Shown here one piece after another: positions 1 to 8,700 of a DNA stretch of 64,000 bases (its first letter is position 1; each line of letters starts with the position of its first letter). Source of the stretch: Cardiobacterium sp. Marseille-Q4385 (GTDB taxonomy: Bacteria; Pseudomonadota; Gammaproteobacteria; Cardiobacteriales; Cardiobacteriaceae). The position numbers and the translations under genes were made by a program. The notes under the pieces were generated by a model. The model ran no database searches. It was given only the letters and a program-made list of their open reading frames with translations, and was not told the origin of the DNA. The stretch spans positions 2,308,501 through 2,372,500 of the forward strand of contig NZ_OU745373.1 in NCBI RefSeq assembly GCF_916618745.1, read 5' to 3'.

Positions 1-267
1 AAAGCGGGTATGCACCCTGCTGATCCCGCTTACGGCGTAGAACCCGCTGACCAGCACGGCACTCTTTACACCGAAAACGATAGTCGCTGCATCATCACTC
101 TGCGCGGCAATTTCCCCGCTTACTACGCAAATATTGCTGCCGCCATCCGTGGCGAAGCGCCGCTGACTGTTACCGCCGAGCAGGCCCTGCACGTCATCTA
201 CCTCACCGAACTGGCGCAGCAGAGCAGTGACGAAGGACGGCGCCTGCCGGTTGCTTTGCCGGCGTGA
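1..267 (+). CDS. Gfo/Idh/MocA-family oxidoreductase, C-terminal part
   Basis: The reading frame is open from the first base of the window and ends at a TGA at 265-267, so only the last 88 or so residues of a longer gene are present. The tail, with YYANIAAAIRGEAPLTVTAEQALHVI followed by a Leu-rich helix and EGRRLPV, matches the C-terminal end of NAD(P)-dependent Gfo/Idh/MocA oxidoreductases, where this segment packs against the substrate-binding domain. The nucleotide-binding Rossmann part lies outside the window, so substrate and exact subfamily cannot be judged. An ATG at 10 is present but is internal to the gene and should not be read as the start. Confidence 0.75.
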   Translation, partial: KAGMHPADPAYGVEPADQHGTLYTENDSRCIITLRGNFPAYYANIAAAIRGEAPLTVTAEQALHVIYLTELAQQSSDEGRRLPVALPA

Positions 268-318
268 AAATCACGGTGATTGTGAATTTTTCCCTTCCTT
301 TCCCCAATCACGTGTGGC

Positions 319-324
319 TATAAT
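319..324 (+). promoter_or_regulatory. Probable sigma70 -10 box for afuA
   Basis: A perfect TATAAT lies about 110 bases before the afuA start in the gap after the oxidoreductase gene. No good -35 hexamer is seen at 16-18 bases upstream, where the DNA is a T/C-rich stretch. This is a motif reading only. Confidence 0.4.
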
Positions 325-435
325 GTGCATACGGTGTTGGAATGTGTTGATTCCGCCTAATCCTGTCCACATATTTCACCGCCACCGCTTGTGTTGCAGG
401 CGGTTGTCCCTTCCCACCCATCAGGAGTCAATGTT

Positions 436-1470
436 ATGAAATGGTCTCGCTTCACCAAACTTGCCGCCGCAGTTGCCGCCGGTTCCCTCTTGGCCGTCCA
501 TGCCCATGCTGCCGGGCGGCTTGTTGTCTATTGCAGCGCAACGAATGCCATGTGTGAAAATGCGGTGAAGGAATTCGGCAAGAAGCACGACGTGAAGGCT
601 TCGTTTATCCGCAACGGCTCTGGCAGTACCTTTGCCAAGGTGGAAGCGGAGAAAAACAATCCGCAGGCCGATGTTTGGTACGGCGGTACGTTTGACCCGC
701 AGTCGCAGGCTGGTGAACTGGGTCTGCTTGAAGCCTATCAGTCGCCCAATCTACCGCAGATTATCGAGCGTTTCCGCGATCCGGGTAAGGTGAAGGGTAA
801 CTACACCTCGGCGATTTATATGGGCATCCTCGGCTTTGGTGTGAATACTGACCGCCTGAACAAGCTTGGTATCAAAGAAGTGCCGAAGTGCTGGAAAGAC
901 CTGACTAAACCGGAATACAAGGGTGAGGTGCAAATCGCCGACCCGCAAAGTGCCGGTACGGCCTACACCGCGCTCGCTACCTTTGTGCAACTCTGGGGTG
1001 AGGACGAGGCTTTCAATTATTTCCGCCAGTTGCACCCGAATATTTCGCAGTACACCAAATCCGGCGTGACCCCGTCGCGCAATGCCGCACGCGGTGAAAC
1101 GGCCATCGGTATCGGCTTCCTGCACGATTACACTCTGGAGAAGAATAAAGGTGCGCCGCTGGAACTGGTCGTGCCGTGTGAAGGTACGGGCTACGAACTG
1201 GGCGGTGTCAGCATCCTGAAAGGGGCGCGCAACATGGATAACGCCAAGCTGTTCGTGGATTGGGCCCTCTCAAAAGAAGGACAGGAATCCGCCTGGAAAC
1301 AAGGCGAGTCTTTGCAGATTCTGACCAATACCACCGCCGAACAGGCGCCAAATACGCCGGATCCCGCGCAACTGAAATTGATTGACTACGATTTTGCGAA
1401 ATATGGTTCTGCCGATGAGCGCAAGCGGTTAATCGATAAATGGGTAGAAACGGTCAAGATGGGTAAATAA
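436..1470 (+). CDS. afuA: Afu-type ABC transporter periplasmic binding protein (copy 1)
   Basis: Encodes a 344-residue secreted solute-binding protein. The ATG at 436 is chosen because AGGAG lies 9 bases upstream and the product then opens with a clean signal peptide (residues 1-25, ending VHAHA). An in-frame start at 391 would put 15 unlikely residues before it. The mature protein (RLVVYCSATNAMC, QADVWYGGT, GNYTSAIYMGILGFGVN, EGTGYELGGVSILKGARN) matches the AfuA/FbpA-like class. Members were first annotated as Fe(III) carriers, but AfuA itself was later shown to bind hexose phosphates; which ligand applies here is inference. The next gene is a close paralogue, and afuB and afuC lie downstream. 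A terminator-like hairpin separates the two afuA copies. Confidence 0.85.
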   Translation: MKWSRFTKLAAAVAAGSLLAVHAHAAGRLVVYCSATNAMCENAVKEFGKKHDVKASFIRNGSGSTFAKVEAEKNNPQADVWYGGTFDPQSQAGELGLLEAYQSPNLPQIIERFRDPGKVKGNYTSAIYMGILGFGVNTDRLNKLGIKEVPKCWKDLTKPEYKGEVQIADPQSAGTAYTALATFVQLWGEDEAFNYFRQLHPNISQYTKSGVTPSRNAARGETAIGIGFLHDYTLEKNKGAPLELVVPCEGTGYELGGVSILKGARNMDNAKLFVDWALSKEGQESAWKQGESLQILTNTTAEQAPNTPDPAQLKLIDYDFAKYGSADERKRLIDKWVETVKMGK

Positions 1471-1477
1471 CAGTTTT

Positions 1478-1510
1478 AAGTACGGTCTGTGTGTCAGGCC
1501 GTACTTTTTA
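1478..1510 (+). terminator. Hairpin plus T-run between the two afuA copies
   Basis: A 12-bp stem (AAGTACGGTCTG pairing with CAGGCCGTACTT, one G-T pair) with a 5-base loop is followed by TTTTTA. It lies 8 bases after the first afuA stop and before the ribosome site of the second. It may end most transcripts after copy 1 and so raise its dosage relative to the genes downstream. Confidence 0.65.
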
Positions 1511-1529
1511 TTATATTGAGGAGGCGACT

Positions 1530-2555
1530 ATGAAGATTTCTCGAATTGCGCTCGCTATATCGGGCCTTGTATTAAGCAGTGCGGTTTTTGCAGCGGCAGA
1601 AAGTCGCCTGGTGGTGTATTGCAGCGCGCAAAATACGATGTGCGAGCAGGAAGTGCTGGCATTCGAGCAGAAGTACAAAATCAAGACGAATTCTATTCGT
1701 GGCAGCACCGGCAGTATTTTTGCGCGGATAGAAGCGGAAAAAGCTAATCCGCAAGGCGATGTCTGGTATGGCGGTACATTGGATCCGCATTCACAGGCGG
1801 GCGAAATGGGATTGCTTGAAGCCTATAAATCGCCCAATTTGCAATACATCCCCGATGCGCTGAAAGATCCGGCCAAAGTGAAAGGCAATTATTCTTCAGC
1901 AATTTATCTGGGTATTCTCGGTTTTGGCGTGAATACGGAACGCCTGCAAAAGTTGAATCTGCCGGTGCCGAAATGCTGGAAGGATTTGACTGACCCGAAA
2001 TACAAAAATGAAATCCAGGCTGCCGACCCGCAAAGTTCCGGTACGGCTTATACGCAGATTGCCACTTTTGTGCAGCTCTGGGGCGAGGAAGAGGCTTTCA
2101 AATTCTTGAAGGAACTCAATAAAAACGTCTCGCAATATACGAAATCCGGCAATACTGCTACTCGCAATACCGCGCGCGGGGAAGCGGCGATTGGTATCGG
2201 CTTTTTGCATGAGCACTCCATTGAGAAGGAAAAGGGTGCACCGGTGGAATTAATCGTGCCGTGTGAAGGTACGGGTTATGAAATTGGTGGCGTCAGCATT
2301 ATCAAGGGTGCAAGAAATCCTGAAAACGCGAAATTGTTTGTTGATTGGGCGTTATCCAAAGAGGCTCAGGAATTGTCGTGGAAGAAAGGGGAATCGCACC
2401 AAATCCTGACGAATAGTGAGGCGGAAATGTCGCCCTATTCGCTGGATTTCAAGTCCATCAATTTGATTAACTACGATTTTGATAAATACGGTGCCAGTGA
2501 TTTGCGCAAACGTTTGATTAAACGCTGGGTCGATGAGGTCAAATTGGGGAAATAG
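1530..2555 (+). CDS. afuA: Afu-type ABC transporter periplasmic binding protein (copy 2)
   Basis: Encodes a 341-residue paralogue of the preceding protein, similar along its whole length (VVYCSAQNTMCEQE, GDVWYGGTLDPHSQAGEMGLLEAYKSPN, SGTAYTQIATFVQLWGEEEAF). The ATG at 1530 follows a strong GAGGAGG site and gives a typical signal peptide (residues 1-21, ending VFA), whereas an in-frame start at 1491 falls inside the terminator hairpin. It is slightly more AT-rich and Lys-rich than copy 1, so the duplication is not very recent. Together with the permease and ATPase downstream it would form one importer with two alternative binding proteins, presumably differing in affinity or ligand. Confidence 0.85.
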   Translation: MKISRIALAISGLVLSSAVFAAAESRLVVYCSAQNTMCEQEVLAFEQKYKIKTNSIRGSTGSIFARIEAEKANPQGDVWYGGTLDPHSQAGEMGLLEAYKSPNLQYIPDALKDPAKVKGNYSSAIYLGILGFGVNTERLQKLNLPVPKCWKDLTDPKYKNEIQAADPQSSGTAYTQIATFVQLWGEEEAFKFLKELNKNVSQYTKSGNTATRNTARGEAAIGIGFLHEHSIEKEKGAPVELIVPCEGTGYEIGGVSIIKGARNPENAKLFVDWALSKEAQELSWKKGESHQILTNSEAEMSPYSLDFKSINLINYDFDKYGASDLRKRLIKRWVDEVKLGK

Positions 2556-2879
2556 GAGCGCAGTTGTCCCGCTTGGCGGGCCCAGTGTTTATCCCGCTTG
2601 GCCCGTACCCCCAGTAAGGAGTTAGATGAAAAAAGCCCTTCCCCCGTGAGGTGAAGGGCGGGATAGGGGCAGCAGATAAATCGCTCCGCGATAAATCCAG
2701 TATTTATCCCGCTTGGCGGGCCGGTATTTACGCCGCTTGACGAGCCCAGTGTTTACGTCGCTTGGCGAGCCCAGTGTTTACGCCGCTTGACGAACCCAGT
2801 ATTTATCCCGCTTGGCGGGCGTTAACAACGTTAAATTGTTTTACCGGTGGGCGTCATCCCACCCTGCAATCGAGGTTTT
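2556..2879 (+). repeat. Cluster of short TTTATCCCGCTTGGCGGGC-type repeats
   Basis: This 324-base gap between afuA copy 2 and afuB holds no gene. It carries seven or so copies of a short repeat with the core (C)CCAGTRTTTAYSCCGCTTGRCGRGC: two at about 2565-2600 and five in near tandem at about 2698-2822. Between them (2629-2660) a GCCCTTC...GAAGGGC hairpin is preceded by AAAAAA, so it would act as a terminator only for minus-strand transcripts. The same short repeat recurs between genes throughout the window. Confidence 0.7.
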
Positions 2880-4937
2880 ATGAATCTGTTTTCACGTTTT
2901 TTGCAGCGGCCCGTATTTTGGGTCGTGCTGGCATTTGCGGCATTCTTGCTGCTGCCGTCTTTTGCCCTCGATTATGGGCTGTTTGAGGCGACGCGCGATG
3001 AGCGCCTCGCCGCGATGGGCTGGCATTCGCTCAATATAAGCTGGCTGTGGTTCGCACCGCTCGTCGGTTTCCTGCTTTTGCCCGCGCTCAAGCTCGCGCC
3101 TGCGGTGCAGGCCAAGAGTGAGCTGGCGCTTGCCGCTGTTATCACCGCGCTGGTCGTCATCAGTGCCGAGCTGCGCCATGTCTCGCTTGGCTATGCGGTG
3201 ATTGGCCTCGCCTTGGCGCTGATTGCGCTGGCAACCCTCGCGCTTGCCCGCTTGAAGGTGTTGCAAGGCGACAAATTCATCATCGCGTCGCTGCTCTTAA
3301 TCATCTTGCTCATCGCGCTTTTCATCGTCTTCCCGACGATCGCCATTTTCAAGGCGATGTTTTATGACGAAAGCGGCGCGTTCGTGCCCGGTCAGGTGCT
3401 CGATATTCTGGGCCGCAGCTACATCGTGCGCGTCATTGGTAATTCGCTGATGCTCTCCGGCTTTGTCGGCCTGATGTCCACGTTGTTCGGTCTCGCTTTT
3501 GCGCTGTACACCACCCGTATTGCCCGCCGCACCGCATTTGTCGGCAAGATTTTTTCGATTCTGCCGATTGTCACGCCGCCGTTTGTGGTCGGCCTCGGTG
3601 TGACGCTGATGCTGGGCCGTTCCGGTTATGTCACGGAATGGCTGATGCACCTCGGCTTCACCAATACCAACTGGCTCTACGGTTTCAACGGTATCGCCAT
3701 CGCGCAAATCCTCGCGTTTACCCCGCTTGCCTTCATGATTCTTGACGGTGCGCTGAAATCCATTCACCCGTCCATCGAGGAAGCGTCCTACACGCTGCGC
3801 GCCAACCGTTATCAGACGTTCTTCCAGATTATTTTCCCGCTGCTGCGTCCGGCGTTGGCCAACGCTTTCTTGCTGGTCTTCATACAGTCGCTCGCCGATT
3901 TCAGTAACCCCCTGGTGCTCGGCGGCAGCTTCGACGTCATCGCCACGCAGATTTATTTCTACATCGCCGGTTCCCAGCTGGATTACGCCTCGGCCAGTAC
4001 CCTCGGCACCATCCTGCTTCTGTTCTCGCTCGGTATTTTCATCGTGCAGTATTTGTGGATTGGCAACCGCTCCTACATCACCGTTTCCGGCAAGTCCTAT
4101 CGCGGTGAGGTGCAGGAACTGCCGCGCGGCCTGAAGAACGCGATTACTGCGCTGCTCGCAGTGTGGGTTGTCTTCAACATCGCCCTCTACGGCAGCATTT
4201 TCTACGGCAGCTTCACCGTGAACTGGGGTGTGGATTACACGCTCACTGCGAAGAACTACGCCATGCTCTTCGGGCAGGGGCTGAATGATGGTGCCTGGCC
4301 GTCCTTGATTAACACCCTGATTTACGCCGGCATCGCCGCTGTGCTCACCGCCCTGCTCGGCCTGCTGATTGCCTACATCGTGGTGCGCAAACAGTTTCGC
4401 GGCAAGAAAGCGCTGGAATTCCTCACCATGCTCTGCTTCGCCATCCCCGGCACAGCAGCGGGCGTGTCCTACATCCTCGCCTTCAATAACGCCCCGCTTT
4501 ATCTCACCGGCACCGGCATCATCGTCATCATCTCGATGGTCATGCGTGACCTGCCGGTAGGGATGCGCGCCGCTATCGCTGGTCTTGGCCAGCTCGACAA
4601 ATCGCTGGATGAAGCCTCGCTCTCGCTCAAAGGCAGCTCCTTCAAGACCATCATTTACATCATTCTGCCGCTCTTGAAGCCTGCGCTGCTCTCGGCGCTC
4701 GTGACCAGTTTCGTGAAAGCCATGACCACCGTCAGCGCCATCATCTTCCTGGTGACTGCCGACACGCGCGTCGCGACGGCCTACATCCTGAACCGCGTCG
4801 AAGACGGCGAATACGGCATTGCCATCGCCTACGGCTCGATCCTGATCGTCGTCATGATGAGCATCATCCTCTTCTTCGACTGGATCATCGGCGACACCCG
4901 CATCGCCCGCTCGAAAGCCCGCCAACCCGCACAATAA
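2880..4937 (+). CDS. afuB: ABC transporter fused double permease
   Basis: Encodes a 685-residue inner-membrane permease. The start at 2880 (MNLFSRFLQRPVFW) follows a GAGG site; an upstream ATG at 2847 gives an unlikely polar leader. The chain has an N-terminal hydrophobic region of about 150 residues and then two binding-protein-dependent permease halves. Each half carries an EAA-type loop that docks the ATPase: EEASYTLRANRYQTFFQIIF near residue 300 and DEASLSLKGSSFKTIIYIIL near residue 577. The length fits AfuB (about 690) rather than neisserial FbpB (about 500). It ends 9 bases before the ATPase gene, so the two are cotranscribed. Confidence 0.85.
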   Translation: MNLFSRFLQRPVFWVVLAFAAFLLLPSFALDYGLFEATRDERLAAMGWHSLNISWLWFAPLVGFLLLPALKLAPAVQAKSELALAAVITALVVISAELRHVSLGYAVIGLALALIALATLALARLKVLQGDKFIIASLLLIILLIALFIVFPTIAIFKAMFYDESGAFVPGQVLDILGRSYIVRVIGNSLMLSGFVGLMSTLFGLAFALYTTRIARRTAFVGKIFSILPIVTPPFVVGLGVTLMLGRSGYVTEWLMHLGFTNTNWLYGFNGIAIAQILAFTPLAFMILDGALKSIHPSIEEASYTLRANRYQTFFQIIFPLLRPALANAFLLVFIQSLADFSNPLVLGGSFDVIATQIYFYIAGSQLDYASASTLGTILLLFSLGIFIVQYLWIGNRSYITVSGKSYRGEVQELPRGLKNAITALLAVWVVFNIALYGSIFYGSFTVNWGVDYTLTAKNYAMLFGQGLNDGAWPSLINTLIYAGIAAVLTALLGLLIAYIVVRKQFRGKKALEFLTMLCFAIPGTAAGVSYILAFNNAPLYLTGTGIIVIISMVMRDLPVGMRAAIAGLGQLDKSLDEASLSLKGSSFKTIIYIILPLLKPALLSALVTSFVKAMTTVSAIIFLVTADTRVATAYILNRVEDGEYGIAIAYGSILIVVMMSIILFFDWIIGDTRIARSKARQPAQ

Positions 4938-4946
4938 GAGATTCCC

Positions 4947-6005
4947 ATGAGTACAGAAAACAACGCCTTTCTCGTTCTGAAAAACGTCAGCAAGCGCTTC
5001 GGCAAGGCCGTCGTCATCGACAACCTCGACCTCAACATCGAGCGCGGCACCATGACCACCCTGCTCGGTCCCTCCGGTTGCGGCAAAACCACCATCCTGC
5101 GCCTCGTTGCCGGTCTCGAAAGCCCGACCTCCGGGCAAATCTACATCGACGGCGAAGACGTAACCAAGGCCTCCATCCAGCATCGTGACATCTGTATTGT
5201 CTTCCAGTCCTACGCGCTCTTCCCGCACATGAGCATCGCCGATAACGTCGGCTACGGCCTGAAAATGCTGAACGTCGGCAAAGACGAACGCAAACGTCGC
5301 ATCGAAGAAGCCTTGGCGCTCGTGGATTTGGCCGGATTCGGCGAACGCTACGTCGACCAAATCTCCGGCGGCCAACAACAACGCGTGGCCCTCGCCCGTG
5401 CCCTCGTCCTCAAGCCGAAAGTGCTGCTCTTCGACGAACCGCTCTCCAACCTCGACGCTAACCTGCGCCGCAGCATGCGCGAAAAAATCCGCGAACTGCA
5501 ACAAAGCCTTGGCATTACCTCACTCTACGTCACCCACGACCAAAGCGAAGCCTTTGCCGTCTCGGATCAGGTCATCGTCATGGACAAAGGCCGCATCATG
5601 CAAAAAGCGAGCTCGCGCGAACTCTACCAGCGCCCCAACTCGCTTTTCCTCGCCAACTTCATGGGCGAATCCAGCATCTTCGCTGCCGAACTCGCCGGCA
5701 ACCGCCTCACCGTGAACGGCTACAGCTTCGACCTGCCGGACGCCGCCGCCTTTGGCATTAAAGATGGTGCCTGCCTCGTTGGCATCCGCCCCGAAGCCGT
5801 CACCCTCAAAGACACGGGCGAAGCGGCACAGCACTGCACCATCCAGAGCGCGGTGTACATGGGCAACCACTGGGAAATCGTCGCCGACTGGCAGGGCAAA
5901 CCGCTGCTGGTGAACCTGAAGCCGGAAGAATTTAGCGAAGGCAGCCGCGAAGGCTACGTCCACCTTGCCCGCACGGGGGTGTTCCTATTGCCGCCGCAGG
6001 ATTGA
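4947..6005 (+). CDS. afuC: ABC transporter ATP-binding protein
   Basis: Encodes the 352-residue ATPase that drives the Afu importer from the cytoplasmic face. All motifs are intact: Walker A GPSGCGKT (41-48), Q-loop Q87, signature ISGGQQQ (139-145), Walker B KVLLFDEP (158-165) and H-loop H197. The C-terminal 120 or so residues form a TOBE-like regulatory domain (VGIRPEAV), as in FbpC/PotA/MalK-type subunits. It lies 9 bases after afuB with GAGATT upstream of the ATG, so the pair is translated from one message. Confidence 0.9.
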   Translation: MSTENNAFLVLKNVSKRFGKAVVIDNLDLNIERGTMTTLLGPSGCGKTTILRLVAGLESPTSGQIYIDGEDVTKASIQHRDICIVFQSYALFPHMSIADNVGYGLKMLNVGKDERKRRIEEALALVDLAGFGERYVDQISGGQQQRVALARALVLKPKVLLFDEPLSNLDANLRRSMREKIRELQQSLGITSLYVTHDQSEAFAVSDQVIVMDKGRIMQKASSRELYQRPNSLFLANFMGESSIFAAELAGNRLTVNGYSFDLPDAAAFGIKDGACLVGIRPEAVTLKDTGEAAQHCTIQSAVYMGNHWEIVADWQGKPLLVNLKPEEFSEGSREGYVHLARTGVFLLPPQD

Positions 6006-6189
6006 TGACGGTTGCCTTAGGCAACCAGAAAAGTGGGGCAGTGCCTCCTTGCAGGTGCGGCAGGGTAGGGCGGGATTAACTTCCCACGATGCCCTCCGCT
6101 CCCTCTTGGTGGGTTTGCAGCCTACCTGACAAACCCCAGCGTTTATCCCGCTTGGTATGCTCTCAACCAAAAATTTGCACAAAAATAAA

Positions 6190-6216
6190 ACCCCTCCGGC
6201 AAAGGAGGGGTTTTTA
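6190..6216. terminator. Bidirectional terminator between afuC and bfrB
   Basis: CCCCTCC-GGCAAA-GGAGGGG forms a strong stem followed by TTTTT on the plus strand and preceded by an A-rich run, which gives T's on the minus strand. It lies between convergent operons and can serve both. The roughly 180 bases between afuC and this hairpin hold one short CCCGCTTGG repeat (near 6137) and no gene. Confidence 0.8.
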
Positions 6217-6234
6217 CTGCATGATTCACTGAAA

Positions 6235-6717
6235 TCAGTGCGCGTCGTTGTCGCCGACCGCCTGTTGCAGATAATTCGCCTCGCCGATCTCGGCGATCAA
6301 ATCCTGCTGCGTTTCCAGCCAGTCAATATATTCCTCGACATCATCCAGCAGCTCTTCCACCAGCGTACGCGAGACGAAATCGCGCGCCCCGCCGAGCAGT
6401 TTCACCGCATCCCGCAAGTCACCATGCTGGGCGTAGGCCGCTTGCAGGTCGCAGGCAATCGCTTCCGCCACCGTTTCACCGATGAAGAGCTTGCCGAGGT
6501 CTTGCAGATTCGGCAGCCCTTCCAGCAGGAAAATGCGGGCAATGAGCTTGTCAGCGTTTTTCATGGCGCGGATGGATTGCTTGTACATGGTATGCCCGAC
6601 GCTGTCGTAGCCCCAGTTGTTCAGCATCCGCGCGTGCAGGAAATACTGGTTGATGACGGTCAGCTCGTGCCTGAGCAGCTTGTTCAGGCAGGTGAGCACT
6701 TCGGGGGCAATCTGCAT
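6235..6717 (-). CDS. bfrB: Bacterioferritin subunit, heme-binding type (BfrB-like)
   Basis: Encodes a 160-residue ferritin-fold protein for iron storage in the cytoplasm. Aligned by eye to E. coli Bfr, the heme-ligand methionine is present (M52, in RAMKNAD). Two ferroxidase ligands are replaced: the E51 position is Ala and the H54 position is Asn, while E18 is kept. This fits the neisserial BfrB role of a heme-carrying subunit with a crippled ferroxidase site, which needs a partner subunit. That partner is the gene immediately upstream (9 bases away). The C-terminal LPNLQDLGKLFIGE and EYIDWLETQ segments are typical of the family. Confidence 0.85.
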   Translation of the reverse strand: MQIAPEVLTCLNKLLRHELTVINQYFLHARMLNNWGYDSVGHTMYKQSIRAMKNADKLIARIFLLEGLPNLQDLGKLFIGETVAEAIACDLQAAYAQHGDLRDAVKLLGGARDFVSRTLVEELLDDVEEYIDWLETQQDLIAEIGEANYLQQAVGDNDAH

Positions 6718-6726
6718 GATGCCTCC

Positions 6727-7191
6727 TTAGAGCTGGCTTTGCAGGTAGTTCTGCAAGCCCATCTGCTCGATCTGGCGCAGTTGCTGTTCCAGCCAGTGCG
6801 CGTGGTCTTCCTCCGTATCTTTCAGCTGCTCAATCAGCATGTTGCGGGTGACATAATCGTGATGCTGCTCGCAGAGGGCGATACCGGTCTTCAGATTGTC
6901 ACGCACTGAATATTCCGCTTGCAGGTCGTTTTCCATCATCGATTTCACGTCGCTGCCAACGTTCAGCGGCGCCGGCACCATGTTCGGCGTGCCACCCAGC
7001 ATCAGTACACGCTTGATCATCTGCGTGGCATGCTCGGTTTCGTGCTCCATTTCGTGATGGTTAGCATCAAACAGCTTGGTGTAGCCCCATTCGTCGTACA
7101 TGCGGGCGTGGATGAAATACTGGTCGCGTGCGCCGAGTTCGCCGGCAATCAGTTTGTTCAGATAAGCGATAACTTCTGGATTTCCTTGCAT
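6727..7191 (-). CDS. bfrA: Bacterioferritin subunit, ferroxidase type (BfrA-like)
   Basis: Encodes a 154-residue bacterioferritin. The di-iron ferroxidase ligands are all visible (E18, E51, H54, the Glu of LQAEY, and the Glu and His of DTEEDHAHW), but the position of the heme-ligand Met52 is Thr. The two subunits of this operon are therefore complementary: this one oxidises iron and BfrB binds heme. Hetero-oligomeric bacterioferritins of this kind are known from Neisseria and Pseudomonas. GGAGAAATCCC precedes the ATG, and a plausible sigma70 promoter lies 37-64 bases upstream. Confidence 0.87.
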   Translation of the reverse strand: MQGNPEVIAYLNKLIAGELGARDQYFIHARMYDEWGYTKLFDANHHEMEHETEHATQMIKRVLMLGGTPNMVPAPLNVGSDVKSMMENDLQAEYSVRDNLKTGIALCEQHHDYVTRNMLIEQLKDTEEDHAHWLEQQLRQIEQMGLQNYLQSQL

Positions 7192-7227
7192 GGGATTTCT
7201 CCGGTAAATGGTTTAAAGGGATGGTGA

Positions 7228-7255
7228 GTATTACGGGTGTGACGAAGTACGTCAA
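7228..7255 (-). promoter_or_regulatory. Probable sigma70 promoter of bfrA-bfrB
   Basis: Reading the minus strand, TTGACG (7255-7250) is followed after 16 bases by TAATAC (7233-7228), about 37 bases before the bfrA start. The remaining gap up to 7616 holds no gene, only AT-rich sequence and one short CCGCTTGGC repeat near 7490. No convincing Fur box was recognised. Confidence 0.5.
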
Positions 7256-7616
7256 AAAATTTTTTGCCGTCATCTGTCGATTTTAGCCAATGAAGCACAA
7301 CACATTGAAAAACAAACACTATTTAACGTTGAAAAGAACTTTTCCCATTTGAATTCCAAATCATGATACGGGCAAACAAATAAAAATACTTATCGACGGC
7401 GGCTTGGTAATACCAAGTCCGGCGTCAGTCAGGTTTTATCTATTCAGCCTTCATACACGACAAAAAACTTCCCGTGGCCACTTGAAGGGCCCAGTATTTA
7501 CGCCGCTTGGCACAGATAAATCCCTTCTCCCTGGGGAAAAATTGGGATGAGGCGGCAGACAATCTGCGCAGGAACAAACGGTGGAAAGGGCTTTGGCATG
7601 CGAAGGAAACCGATGG

Positions 7617-8606
7617 TTATGCCAGCCCCAGGCGGTGCAGGAGCAGCGGCAGCAGTTCGGGCGGCAGTTCGGCGCGATAATCGGCGATGTAGGTGCGCTG
7701 TTTGAGTGTTTCCGGCCAGGCGGTGGTTTTCACTGCATCTTTGCTGCTGATGATGAGGCTACCTTTGGCGGCAAAGTCGGCCGCTGTCGCTGGCAGGGCG
7801 GCGTGGTCGGGAAAGCTGCGGCAGGCGGCGAGGTTTGCGCCTTGCGCACGCAGGCTGGCGAAGAAGCGTTCCGGGCGGGCGATGGCGGTTAGCGCGTACA
7901 GCGGTGCGGCGAGAGCCGTTAGCGGGCGTCGTTCGCCACCACCAAGTGGGCGCACACCGTCGCTGGTGTAGTGCAGCGGATAACTGTGTGGATGCGGGTA
8001 ACGCGCCGGGTTGCCGCTCAGTACGATGTCGGCACGGCGCAAGCGGGCGGATGTTTCGCGCATGGGGCCGGCGGGCAGGAGGAAGCCGTTGCCCAGACCA
8101 AGATCGGCGGCGATGACGACGATTTCCGCGTCGCGGGCGAGGGCATAGTGTTGCAGGCCGTCATCGGCGATGAGCAGGCGAGTCGCCGGATAGTCGTGCA
8201 GGAGTTTTTGCGCGGCGGTGGCGCGTTTTCTGGCGACGACGACGGGCGCGCCGGTTGTCTGCCACAGCAGCAGCGGTTCGTCGCCGACCACAGCCGCATC
8301 CGGGCAGGTGGCGACATCGGTAGCGGTTTGCGCACTGCCGCCGTAGCCACGGCTGATGATGCCGACGTTAATACCGCGTGTTTGCAACTCTCGTGTGAGT
8401 GCCTGCACCAGCGGGGTTTTGCCGCTGCCGCCGACGGTGAGGTTGCCGACGATGAGGACGGGCACGGGCGACCGCCAACTTTTCAGGACGCCGCAGCGGT
8501 AGAGCATGCGGCGGACGGTACTGATCGCAGCAAATAGGGCAGCAAACGGCAGGAGGAGGAGGCTGATGGGGTTACGGCTGCGCCAGAAGCGGGGGATGTC
8601 GCTCAT
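7617..8606 (-). CDS. lpxK: Tetraacyldisaccharide 4'-kinase
   Basis: Encodes a 329-residue kinase that phosphorylates the 4' position of the lipid A precursor at the inner membrane. The start at 8606 (MSDIPRFWRS) is preceded by GGAG; a longer frame to 8693 runs through a terminator and is rejected. An N-terminal hydrophobic helix (about residues 12-30) anchors the protein. The P-loop GNLTVGGSGKT spans 54-64, and ISRGYGG, VGDEP and the IADDGLQH motif characteristic of LpxK all follow. It stands alone, without the usual msbA or kdsB neighbours. Confidence 0.92.
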   Translation of the reverse strand: MSDIPRFWRSRNPISLLLLPFAALFAAISTVRRMLYRCGVLKSWRSPVPVLIVGNLTVGGSGKTPLVQALTRELQTRGINVGIISRGYGGSAQTATDVATCPDAAVVGDEPLLLWQTTGAPVVVARKRATAAQKLLHDYPATRLLIADDGLQHYALARDAEIVVIAADLGLGNGFLLPAGPMRETSARLRRADIVLSGNPARYPHPHSYPLHYTSDGVRPLGGGERRPLTALAAPLYALTAIARPERFFASLRAQGANLAACRSFPDHAALPATAADFAAKGSLIISSKDAVKTTAWPETLKQRTYIADYRAELPPELLPLLLHRLGLA

Positions 8607-8635
8607 GGAGGGAGTCCTGTTGTTGGGGGATACGC

Positions 8636-8660
8636 AAAAGGGCGGAAACCCGCCCTTTTG
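8636..8660. terminator. Hairpin with AAAA/TTTT flanks upstream of lpxK
   Basis: AAAAGGGCG and CGCCCTTTT pair around a short loop, giving T-runs on both strands. It would end minus-strand transcripts arriving from the cytochrome gene before they reach lpxK. Confidence 0.65.
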
Positions 8661-8700
8661 TTGTTTAATCAAGCCATTCGGCTTTTGCCGCACGCTCGCA

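Noticed and set aside
3297..5504. Long minus-strand open frame of 735 codons opposite afuB and afuC
   Set aside because: It mirrors two genes with full motif sets; its product is Asp/Glu/Gly-rich, as expected for the antisense of GC-rich coding DNA, and has no domain.
6000..7200. Fur box in front of bfrA or afuA
   Set aside because: No 19-bp GATAAT-type palindrome could be found by eye in either upstream region.
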